From Hanleya hanleyi (lineage: Eukaryota > Mollusca > Polyplacophora > Lepidopleurida > Hanleyidae), in assembly GCA_036873755.1 (NCBI GenBank), contig JAVTVY010045590.1, positions 143,100-207,099 on the forward strand: DNA of 64,000 nt, given 5' to 3'. Shown here in pieces: positions 24,101 to 36,100 of this stretch. The notes beneath the pieces were generated by a model. The model had not been told where the DNA came from, did no database searches, and saw nothing but the letters and a program-made list of their open reading frames with translations. The number at the start of each line of letters is the position of its first letter. Position 1 is the stretch's first letter. Both the position numbers and the translations under genes were made by a program.

Positions 24101-27100
24101 GTGTAACACTGGAATGTAAGTCTGTAGTTGTATATGGATTTGTGGATGGTGTGAGGTTTATAAATCGATGGGTGGAATAGATCAAGATATCGTGTTCACA
24201 ACACAGATGGGTACAATATGGGTGAGTGAAATCCAAGATGGTCAATGGCAGCCATCCTGGATTACATACTACCTCAATGAAAATCAATACCAATGGCCGT
24301 CTAACTGATGTGAAACACCTTCTCAAGTTTGAAGTCGATTGGTGGAATTGTTTTCGAGATATCGCGATCACAAAATGCGAGAAGAATGGAATCCAATATG
24401 GTCAATGCCAGCCATCTTGGATTATGTACCTCAGTGAAAATTAATACCAATGACCATCTAACTGATGTTAAGAACCTTCCCAAGTTTGAAGTCGATTGGT
24501 CGATTTGTTCTCGAGATATCGCGTTCACAAGATGTGAGACGGAGCGAATCCAATATGGTCCATGGCAGCCATCTTGGATTACGTACCTCAGTGAAAATCA
24601 ATACCAATGGCCATCGAACTGATGCGAATCCCCATTCTCAAGTTTGAAGTCAATTGGTGGAATTGTTCTCGAGATATCGCGTTCACAAAATGTGGGACGG
24701 ATAGAATCCAACATGTCAATGGCAGCCATCTTGGATTACGTACCTCAGTGAAAATCAATACCAATGGCCGTCCAACTGATGTGAAGCACCTTCTCAAGTT
24801 TGAAGTCGATTGGTTGAATTGTTCTCGAGATATCGCGTTCACAAGATGTGGGACGGATAGCATCCAACATGTCAATGGCAGCCATCTTGGATTACGTACC
24901 TCAGTGAGAATCAATACCAATGGCCGTCTAACTGATGTGAAGCACCTTCTCAAGTTTGAAGTCGACTGGTTGAATTGTTCTCGAGATATCGCGTTCACAA
25001 GATGTGGGACGGACAGAATCCAACATGTCAATGGCAGCCATCTTGGATTACGTACCTCAGTGAAAATCAATACCAATGGCCATCTGACTGATGTGAAGAA
25101 CCTTCCCAAGTTTGAAGTCGATTGGTCGAATTGTTCTCGCGATATCGCGTTCACAAGATGTGGGACGGACAGAATCCAATATGATCGATGGCAGCCATCT
25201 TGGATTACGTGCCTCAGTGAAAATCTATACCAATGGCCGTCTAACTGATGTGAAGCACCTTCTCAAGTTTGAAGTCGATTGGTCGAATTGTTATCAAGAT
25301 ATGGCGTGCACAAGATGTGGGACGGACGGACGGACGGCTAGCATTTCCAAGTCCTCCCACCACTTCGTGGCGGAGGACAAAAAGTTGAACCCACAGTACT
25401 CGATGATTGGCTGGACCCCACCAAGAGCAAGGTCGTTGAAACAATCCGCCATATTGACAGAAGTACCCTTCCCCAAGCAAAACAAGTACTGAGAAGCCCC
25501 AATTCGCAAGAAGCTCTAGCAAATCTCCAGAGTAAATTCGTCATAGTCCCAGCAGACAAAGCTCCAAATAATATAATATTCATATGTAAATATTACTATT
25601 ACTAGGTGCTGGTTGAAGAATTGAGTTTAAACATATCGTCAGCAAATAACTGCATTTACTCTGGAAGATTTATTTAACAATCACAAACATAACGATATAC
25701 CAAAAGTATACTGGACTCCCAAAATGCATAAATCACCATTCAAAGCTAGATTCATAGCTGGTTCTAGAAGCTGCACCACCAAGCTTCTTTCAACCCTGTT
25801 GACGTGGGCCCTTCAGGAGGTAAAGCATTTTGGGAAAGGTATTGCGCCACTATTTCTAAAACATCTAGCGTTGAATGTATGTGGATATTGAAAAACTCAA
25901 AATGTCTTACGGAAGAACTTGATACTAGAGGTCACATACCGTATAGACATGTATCCACATGGGATTTCTCGACTCTCTATACCACAATCCCTCATCAGGA
26001 CCGTATTGACCGTCCAAGTTCATTAATAGTATATGTGTTCAAGAAAACTGATCGTAGATATATTGATGTCGGAAGCCATAAAGCATTCTTTAGCTCTACT
26101 ACATACAAGAGATATCATTCATGGGATGTTTCTTTGTTTATAGAGTTGCTTGAATTTCTCATTAAAAGTATCTATGTGAAATTTGGCAACACAATATATC
26201 AACAGCACATAGGTATTCCAATGGGTAGTAATTGTGCACCCCTATTGGCTGACCTATATCAGTTCTCGTATGAATATGACCATATGCAGGCGCTTTCAAA
26301 AACCGATCCATTCAAAGCCCGTTCCTTCTCATTCACCAAACGCTATATAGACGATCTTCTCACTGTGGATATTCGCTATATAAATGACGCAGTGAAGGAT
26401 ATATATCCACTTTCACTGGATTTGAAGGAAACTACAGATAACCCTACAGACACATCGTATTTAGACCTATATCTCTATAAAAATGAAGCGGGCACTCTCT
26501 CTCGTCGACTGTATGACAAAAGAGATGAGTACAATTTCGACATCGTAAACTATCCCTTTCTGGACAGTAATATTCCAGTGGGACCTGCATATGGCGTATA
26601 CATATTACGCCTAGTAGCATTTGCAAGATCCTGTGTTAAATGTGACGATTTTAATCAACGTCACAAAACATTGTTGCAGAAACTTATAAAACAGGGCTAC
26701 ACCACCAAGGGCTTCCACTCAAAGTTTCTCAAATTTGGCGATACATATCGCATGCTGATAGCAAAATACGAGCGTAGCGTGCAAGATCTATGGCGTTACG
26801 TTTCGTAACTTGTGTCTAATTCCGCTTAACTCGGGGCTAGGCGCCGTATGAACCCATGTGCTTCAAGATCCTCATGGTACTCATATGAACAGTCACAATC
26901 AAAGCGTGACTGAGATACATCATTCTTTAGATGACGAGTTTACAACGAATATTATGGATTAAGAATACTGATCAGCGATACGGATTTGATATTTTTGGAA
27001 CATCATGATGTCTAGCCGGCATCATTGAAAACTGTTGACGGCTTCTCTCTTGTAGGAAACAAGCCTATGTTTATGTATACTATAATTGTCTTTTTGAATT

Positions 27101-30100
27101 TGATGCTAATACTGTTATATGGATATGGAATAGGTCTTTGGATTATGGACGCGGATATTCTCTAATGGACGATGGCTGAATTATGAATGACGGACTATAC
27201 GCTTGTAATGTGAATTGTGATGACGGTTACAAAAAAATGTTCTTCCAGAAAAGGCAGGGCAGACTCATTGTCTTGAATTGAACATAAGTCACAAGTACTG
27301 TATTCGTTGTGGCTTTGCTCGTTCAGTCTTCTACAGGTTCTTTGACTCGCTCAATCAATGGCTGCACTCAATTTATGACACCAAACCCCCTCACTTGGGT
27401 TTCTATCACCCACGCTGATGGTAGCCTGTCACATATTAGTGATATCTTACACTACAACTCTGCTATCATCTTCAACTCAAATTTACGTTCAAATTCGTGT
27501 TTGAGCAAAATGACCAAGTTCCCAGTATGCATTTTGTGTGGCCACGTCAAAGTGGATAATCGTAATTACCTGACAGGCGGACACCAGAAGTTTACGGAAA
27601 TCACCGCTAGTGTCTCCTCGTATGTCATCCTCCAATTTTTCGGCGGTCTTGTCCGTGGGATAACTCACTGAAAGTTGGAGTACACCGTACTGTCATTCTA
27701 CTGTCAGATATATCCTCTGATTGCATTGGAGCGAACATTGTGCGCATGGCTGAGCGATGCGGATCAAGCGGGCAAAGAATGTCACAGCTAAACACCGTGT
27801 GCTTTCGTCAAGTAGTTGAACATCTAACTTGCTTACTCTTCTATACGATATACCAGAAGTGGATGAAAACTAGTTGCATCCACTTCTGGATATACTGAAA
27901 GCATTTTTCATATTTTCCATTTTCTCTCGTATGCCGTTATGAATGCGCATGCGCCGATTTTTCATCTCGAGAGAGTCAGAGGATGTTACACCGACAGGTT
28001 ACACACTCTGTAAATGGGGGAATGCATAATGTATACCAGATGTCTGCATCACTTTATAAAAGTTAACGGAATTTTCCACTCACATGACGATCAATAATAA
28101 ACTTTATATTTGAGTACGATTGTTACTGTATCCAATTTAAGGTTAGACCACTACAAATTGGGATGTATAGTATTGGGAAAATAGTATTATTTCTGTTTTT
28201 CCTTGGTCTGTTTTCGAGGAAATTCAACAAAATTAATTTTCTCACCATCTCCGTAGGAATCACGGATTTCCTTGATCTGAGCGTTTGTTCTCGTCATTAG
28301 AATCTCAATCAAACTTCTTTCATCCGTACCCAGGCCCTACAAGTATAGTACAATAAAATAAAGACGAGTTTATGTCATGGGTTCCTTTTTTATCGAGTAC
28401 CCGATCTACAGAAAAGTATCAAGAGCATTAGTGATCTGTCAACAAAAACGTCTTAGTTTAAATCTTCGAGTCCATTTTAATTATTCTGCAGAGCATTTGT
28501 AAAATCAATGATTGACCGCCGCATAAATTTCGATAGATTTGATATTCAGGCGCTATACCATATCGGAAGTCCCGATTGGCATTTATAGTGGCGAAATGAA
28601 TCCCTCAGGCCGAAGGTGCATACTATGACCATGGTCAGTGACGTCATCATGATAGGGGGGAATGAGCAGGCTGAGGGGGGAATGAAGAAGCCGAGGGTGA
28701 AATGAAGAGGCTGAATGTGAAATGAGGAGGATGAAGGTCATTTCACCCTCAGTCGTCTCATTTCACACTTGGCCTCCTCATTTCACCCTCTTCCTCCTCA
28801 TTCCACTTTTCAACCGTCTCATTTCATCCTGATCATGATGACGTCACCGATCCTGATCCTGATCATGCAACTGCTGCACGAGGAATTCATTTTCCCACTA
28901 CTCTAAAGGATAAAATCAATTCGACTGGTATACCTTAACAGCGTGTTTGATGCACCAGGCATCGTAGTAAGCAGGCTTGACAAAGAGCGCCATGATACAT
29001 TCCTTGAAGTCCCCACTGAGCTCACTCTTTAAGTCTTCTATAAGGTCCTGTAAACCAAACATTTCGATGTCTTTGAATTGATATTGCTATAGGTGTAACT
29101 TCGTATGTAACATAAGTCCAACTGTTCTTTTTTCCTGAACAAATTATTACGGTATTTTCAATTAGTTCACCTGTCCAGCCTTAAACTGGTGCATCTCGAC
29201 CTCAAGTAACTTTTTCAAAACAGTCATCCTTAAATAGTAAATTTATCATGATGGTCATCCTTCAATAACGTTATCAAGACGGTCATCCTTCAACAACGTT
29301 ATCAAAATGGTCATCCTCCAAGAACTTTATCAAGATGGTCATCCTTCAATAACTTTATCAAGATGGCCGTCCTTCAATAACTTTATCAAGATGCTCATCC
29401 TTCAATAACTATATCGAGATGGTCATCCTTCAATAACTTTATCGAGATGGTCATCCTTCAATAAGGTCGTCCTTCAATAACTTTATCAAGATGCTCATCC
29501 TTCAATAACTTTATCAACATTGTCGTCCTTCTATAACTTTATCAAGATGGCCGTCCTTCAATAACTTTCTCAAGATGGCCATCCTTCAATAAATCTATCA
29601 AGATGCCTGTCCTTCAATAACTTTATCATGGTGGTCGTCCTTCAATAACTTTATCAAGATTGTCGTCCTTCTATAACTTTATCAAGATGGCTGTCCTTCA
29701 ATAACTTTATCAGATGGGCATCCTTCAATAACTTTATCAAGATGGCCGTCCTTCACTAACTTTAAATCCTTCAATAACTTTATCAAGATTGCCATCCTTC
29801 AATAACTTTATCAAGATGCTCATCCTTCAATAACTTTATCCAGATGGTCATCCTTCAATAACTTTATCAAGATGGTCATCCTTCAATAACTTTATCCAGA
29901 TGGTCATCCTTCAATAACTTTATCAAGATGGTCGCCCTTCAATAACTTTATCATGATGGTCGTCCTTCAATAACTTTATGAAGATGGTCATCCTTCAATA
30001 ACTTTTTCGTGATGGTCATCCTTTAATAACGTTATCAAGATTGTCATCCTTCAATAACTTTATCAAGATGGCCATCCTTCAATAACTTTAGCAAGATGAT

Positions 30101-33100
30101 CATCCTTCAATAACTTTATCATGATGGTCGTCCTTCAATAACTTTATCAAGCTGCTCATCCTTCAATAACTTTATCAAGATGCCTGTCCTTCAATAACTT
30201 TATGAAGATGGTCATCCTTCAATAACTTTATGAAGATGGTCGTCCTTCAATAACTTAATCAAGATGGTCATCCTTCAATAACTTTATCAAGATGGTCATC
30301 CTTCAATAACTTTATCAAGATGGTCATCCTTCAATAACTTGTTCAAGGGGACCATCCTTCAATAACTTTATCAAGATGGTTGTCCTTCAATAGCTTTATC
30401 AAGATGATCATCCTTCAATAACTTTTTCAAGGGGATCATCCTTCAATAACTTTATCAAGGTGGTCGTCCTTCAATAACTTTATCAAGATGGTCATCCTTC
30501 AATCACTTTATCAAGATGGTCATCCTTCAAAAACTTTATCAAGATGGTCATCCTTCAATAACTTTATCAAGATGGTCATCCTTCAATAACTTTATCAAGA
30601 TGGTCATCCTTCAATAACTTGTTCAAGGGGACCATCCTTCAATAACTTTATCAAGATGGTCATCCTTCAAAAACTTTATCAAGATGATCATCCTTCAATA
30701 ACTTTATCAAGATGGTCATCCTTCAATAACTTTATCAAGATGGTCATCCTTCAATAACTTGTTCAAGGGGACCATCCTTCAATAACTTTATCAAGATGGT
30801 TGTCCTTCAATAGCTTTATCAAGATGATCATCCTTCAATAACTTTTTCAAGGGGATCATCCTTCAATAACTTTATCAAGGTGGTCGTCCTTCAATAACTT
30901 TATCAAGATGGTCATCCTTCAATAACTTTATCAAGATGGTCATCCTTCAAAAACTTTATCAAGATGGTCATCCTTCAATAACTTTATCAAGATGGTCATC
31001 CTTCAATAACTTTATCAAGATGGTCATCCTTCAATAACTTTATCAAAATGGTCATCCTTCGATAACTTTATCAAGATGAACATCCTTCAATAACTTGTTC
31101 AAGGTAGTCATCCTTCAATAATTTTATCAAGATGGTCATCCTTCAACAAGTTATAAAACCTGCCTGGCCTGGGGGGACTTCCTCCCTTTATCCAAAAATC
31201 ATCCAAAAAAATGCCTTTTTATATGACGCCCCTGTGACGTCATCATGGTGATCAAATTTTTACATTTTCTAGTAGAACTTGACCCAAAGATATAGTGTGG
31301 TAAGTTAGGAATAATGAAAATATATAGGGGGGCACTTTCCGCCCCCCACCCCTCCCCCAGGTTATGGTACACCCAAAATCACCCAGGCCAGATAGGGTTA
31401 AGATGGTCTTCCTTTAATATCTTTATCAAGATGGTCATCCTTCAATAACTTCATCACGATGGTCAACCTTCAAAAACTTTATCAAGATGGTCTTCCTTCA
31501 AAAACTTTATCCAAAAGGGTCGTCCTTCAATAACTTATCAAGATGGTCGTCTGATAGCTGTATGAAAGTATTCATCCTTCAACTAAGTCCATTTAACAGG
31601 ACAGATAGAAACAGAGGAATAAAAGGTTTGTTTTTGCAGATTATCAAGTTTGCCCTTAACTTTACACAGATGATCTCTGTATTTAACGTCAATTTATCCG
31701 GAAACACAATCAGGGGGAGACAACTCTAGATTATCTCCCCTTATAAGCCAGGTCAGAATTAAAGCCGAGGCTATGCCATCATGACAGTTATGCTGGCTCA
31801 AGGAGTGAAACAGCAAGCACTGCTGTATATATTTAACATGAAATAGAAGTTTGAAATCACAATTTTTCCGATATGGCTGAATAAATCCCTAATAAACCAC
31901 TGAACTATTATTAGGAAGAATACCAGGTTTATGTTGCAAACTATGAAATCTGATTTCTTCAGAAAAATACATGCTTCATAGTGTAGAGAAACAGTCGATT
32001 TCACCACCTGGAGCCAGTTTAATTGTCATAGCGGTCAACCCCAACTGGAATTCCAATTTGGCTTATTGTGATGGGATTCCATACCATAATGATATCATGC
32101 ATATGGGGGTAGCTAAGTAACGTAACTAAATCATTGTCTCTGCTTACTTAGTTATATGGAGGACGTAGACCTGTACATGATATTATGTTATAATATGGTG
32201 TCAGATACTGATAAAATTTATGGAATAGACTTCAGAATTACTTTCCACAGATACACAGATATCAAGCTGGAAGTACAATTTTTAAATATTCCTGAATATG
32301 ATGACCATGTTATTCAACTATATGCCTAATAACATTTACATGTGAAGCAGGTAATAGTTTATTTAATTACTTTTATTGAGTTCAATTCCCTGATAATTCA
32401 CAAAATGGAGACGGAAGTTGCCACTCCAAACTATTCGCTACTTTTGAATTAATCTTCACGCCAATTCTAACAAGCTGAGTAGCTAGCAGGTCCTCCGCCA
32501 AGTAGTCTGTTTGAGAGCGTACAGCATATACGCTTCCAATATCTCCTTAAATATAACTTGGAAAGTGGATGTGTGTATGTGAAAAGAGAGGTTTATCTGG
32601 AATTGTTGAGACAATTTGAGGAGGTTTGGGAAGCAGTAATGGTAGTGTAACACTGGAATGTAAGTCTGTAGTTGTATATGGATTTGTGGATGGTGAGGTT
32701 TATAAATCGATGGGTGGAATAGATCAAGATATCGCGTTCACAACGCAGATGGGTACAATCCAAGATGGTCAATGGCAGCCATCTTGGATTGCATACTACC
32801 TCAATAAAAATCAATACCAATGGCCGTCTAACTGATGTGAAGCACCTTCAAGTTTGAAGTCAATCAGACGAATTGTTCTCACGATATAGCGTTCACAAGA
32901 TGCGGGACGGACGGAATCCAAGATGGTCAATGGCAGCCATCTTGGATTACGTACCTCAGTGATAATCAATATCAATGGCCATCTAACTGATGTTAAGAAC
33001 CTTCCCAAGTTTGAAGTCGATTGGTTGAGTTGTTCTTAAAATATCATGTTCACAAGATGCAAGATGGACGGAATCCAAGATGGTCAATGGAAACCATCTT

Positions 33101-36100
33101 GAATTACATACTACCTCAATGAAAATCAATACCAATGGCCATCTAACTGATGTTGAGAACCTTCCCAGTTTGAAGTCAATTTGTTCATTTGTTCTCGAGA
33201 TATCGCATTCACAAGATGTGGGACGGATGGAATCCGATATGGTCAATGGCAGCCATCTTGGATTACGTACCTCAGTGAAAATCAATACCAATGGCCATCT
33301 AACTGATGTGAAGAACCTTCTCAAGTTTGAAGTCGATTGGTCGAATTGTTCTCGAGGTATCGCTTTCACAAGATGTGAGACGGATGGAATCCATTATGGT
33401 CAATGGCAGTCATCTTGGATTACGTACCTCAGTGAAAATCAATACCAATGGCTGTCTAACTGATGTAAAACACCTTCTCAAGTTTGAAATCGATTGGTCA
33501 AACTGTTCTCGAGATATCACATTCACAAGATGTGGGACGGAGTGAATCCAATATGGTCCATGGCAGCCATCTTGGATTACGTACCTCAGTGAAAATCAAT
33601 ACCAATCATGGCCGTCGAACTGATGCGAAGCCCCTTTCTCAAGTTTGAAGTAAATTGGTCGAATTGTTGTTGAGATATCGCGTTCACAAAATGTGGGACG
33701 GACAGAATCCAATAGAGTCAATGGCAGCCATCTTGGATTACGTACCTCAGTGAAAATCAATACCAATGGCCATCTGACTGATGTGAAGAATCTTTCCAAG
33801 TTTTGAAGTCGATTGGTTGAATTGTTCTCAAGATATCGCGTTCACAAGATGTGGGCCTGACAGAATCCAATATGTCAATGGCAGCCATCTTGGATTACGT
33901 ACCTCAGTGAAAATCAATACCAATGGCTGTCTGACTGATGTGAAGAACCTTCCCAAGTTTGAAGTTGATTGGTCAAATTATTCTCGAGATATCACGTTCA
34001 CAAGATGTGGGACGGACAGAATCCAATATGGTCGATGGCAGCCATCTTGGATTACGTACCTCAGTGAAAATCAATACCAATGGCCGTCTAACTGATGTGA
34101 ACACCTTCTCAAGTTTGAAGTCGATTGGTCGAATTGTTGTTGAGATATCGCGTTCACAAGATATGGGACAGACGGAAGGACGGAGGGACGGAAGGATGGA
34201 TGGCTAGCATTTCCAAGTCCTCCCACCACTTCGTGGCAGAGGACAAAAAAGCAGACTTTATTTGTAGCAGCAGATTTCAGGCACGAGTCAGAATGGTGAA
34301 CCACTTCTTTATCTTTGATCATATCAATTGCCTCTTGCTTTTCTCATACTTATTTTACTATTTTAATATATGTGGCATAGTTGGTTTAAAAAGTCATGTA
34401 TTCTCAAATGAAAATCTTTTTGATGTATTTAATTAGATTCGAGGACAATGGCCGTAATGATCGACTGAAAATTGTTGATGATTTCATGACAAGGGCATAT
34501 TCTTTCGTTCAGACAACTGTAAGTTTGATCATTGCAAATTTTCTTTTCAGGACATATGCTTGAAACCTTGCTGAAACCGCATAGAAGACAAGTATTGTAC
34601 TCATAACGCTAAAATGAAACACACAAAAAAAAGAGAAAACGCAGCTTATATTTCTACTAACATCATATTATCTTCAGGTTGGTTTATTTCAAAGTCACTG
34701 CAAGCGGCTAAAAACATTCTATAACACTTGTGTCCATAATAACTTGCTACCATGCAATTATTGAGTGTTTTAGCACGGGGAGTGAATAGAATTTAATGTC
34801 GCCTTCAACAATATTTCAGCTATATCGTGACGAACCAACTAAGCACCACCCAGCCAAGTTGTCTTCCTGCTACTTCAAAGAAGAAATCTATGAAGCAGGT
34901 TGGAACCAGACACCCTCCAGCCACCATATAAAACACTGAGGACAGCACACAAGACACAGACATGGCGCAATAAAGACAAGTGATATTACAGTGCAAGACA
35001 TCACATTATCAAGTTCCTGTTGCTTCTCAGCAAAATGCATTGAAGCAACAGGAACCCATACATGTGCAGGTGTTCATTGGGAGATCTATTTTACAAGGTT
35101 TATGGAGTAAAGTGGACAGCGGCGTCCCTCAGGGAAGTGTACTTGGCCCAGTTTTATTCATAGTATATGTAAATGATCTGCCAGATGTTCTCCAGTGTAT
35201 CAGCAAATTTTTTGTTGACGACTGTAAAGTCTACAATGAAGTGGTATTACAATCGGATGCAAGAATTCTCCAGAATGATGTAGAAACTCTCAATGCGTGG
35301 TCTGAAAAATGGTTGCTGTTTTTCAATATCATCAAGTGTTTTATCCTTCATATCGGAAATTCTAATCCATTGATGAACTATACAATGCCCCATGAAGGAG
35401 GCCGTAAGCAGCTGGAGTCCGTAGACGAGGCTAAAGATCTGGGTGTTCTTGTTGACAAACAGTTGAAATTCAGCCCACATGTTTCCCAAGTATGCAAACA
35501 GGCAAACAGAATATTAGGTATGGTTAGGCGTTCCTTTCGATTCATTAGTCCACAGATGTTTCTCAACTTATACAAGTCACTGGTACGACCAAGGTTGGAA
35601 TATGCAAACTCCACATGGGGACCTATGCTAGAAAAAGACCGGGATGACCTGGAACGTGTTCAACGCAGAGCCACCAAAATAGTGAAAGACCTGGAATCCT
35701 TTTGTTATAGCGAACGTTTGGAGTTTCTAGACCTCCCAACACTGAAACATAGGCGATCAAGAGGTGACCTAATTGAACTATTCAAAATTATTCACGGTTT
35801 CTCCATCGTGCAGTCATCCAGATTTCTCAAATTGGATACCAGTCACAGAACACGTGGCCATCAGTTCAAACTCAGTAAAACTCGCTATAAACGACAAGTT
35901 AGAGAACATTTCTTTGGAAATCGAGTAATTAACAGCTGGAACAGTTTACCAGCGAATGTAGTGACAGGTGATACTATATCGGCATTTAAGCGACGATTGG
36001 ACAAACACTGGGCCCTGTCAAATGAGAATTTTTTTTACAAGTCTGGTTGGTAACAAGTCCCGCCCACGACACCGGAACACCGGGAGGAGTTACTACCAGA

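Larger units (their letters stand above)
23408..27208 (+). mobile_element. Penelope-like retroelement with direct terminal repeats, split by a nested element
   Basis: Direct repeats of about 170 bp (23408-23577 and 27040-27208, from GCTTCTCTCTTG to ACGCTTGTAA) flank a reverse transcriptase gene. This is like the pseudo-LTR arrangement of Penelope elements. The RT N-terminus lies at 23584-23930 ([15 protein letters not shown], then [10 protein letters not shown], then [13 protein letters not shown]). The gene is then interrupted by a 157-bp-repeat element (about 23931-25383) and resumes with [46 protein letters not shown], and the catalytic domain. Several stops and frameshifts are present, so it is inactive. 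The affiliation rests on motif order and terminal repeats; other RT classes with similar motifs are not excluded. Confidence 0.7.

Noticed and set aside
24588..25248. Open frames of 188 and 213 codons on opposite strands
   Set aside because: Both follow the 156-bp period of the tandem core; open on both strands because of repetition, not coding.
27309..27671. 120-codon plus-strand frame
   Set aside because: Its right part is the antisense of annexin gene 1 exon 10 (27570-27667); the remainder has no domain.
29220..31560. CRISPR array
   Set aside because: Units are directly adjacent with no unique spacers, and the context is a eukaryotic intron.
32983..34095. Similar paired frames in the second 157-bp array
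   Set aside because: Same repeat artefact; frames break wherever a unit is 157 rather than 156 bp.
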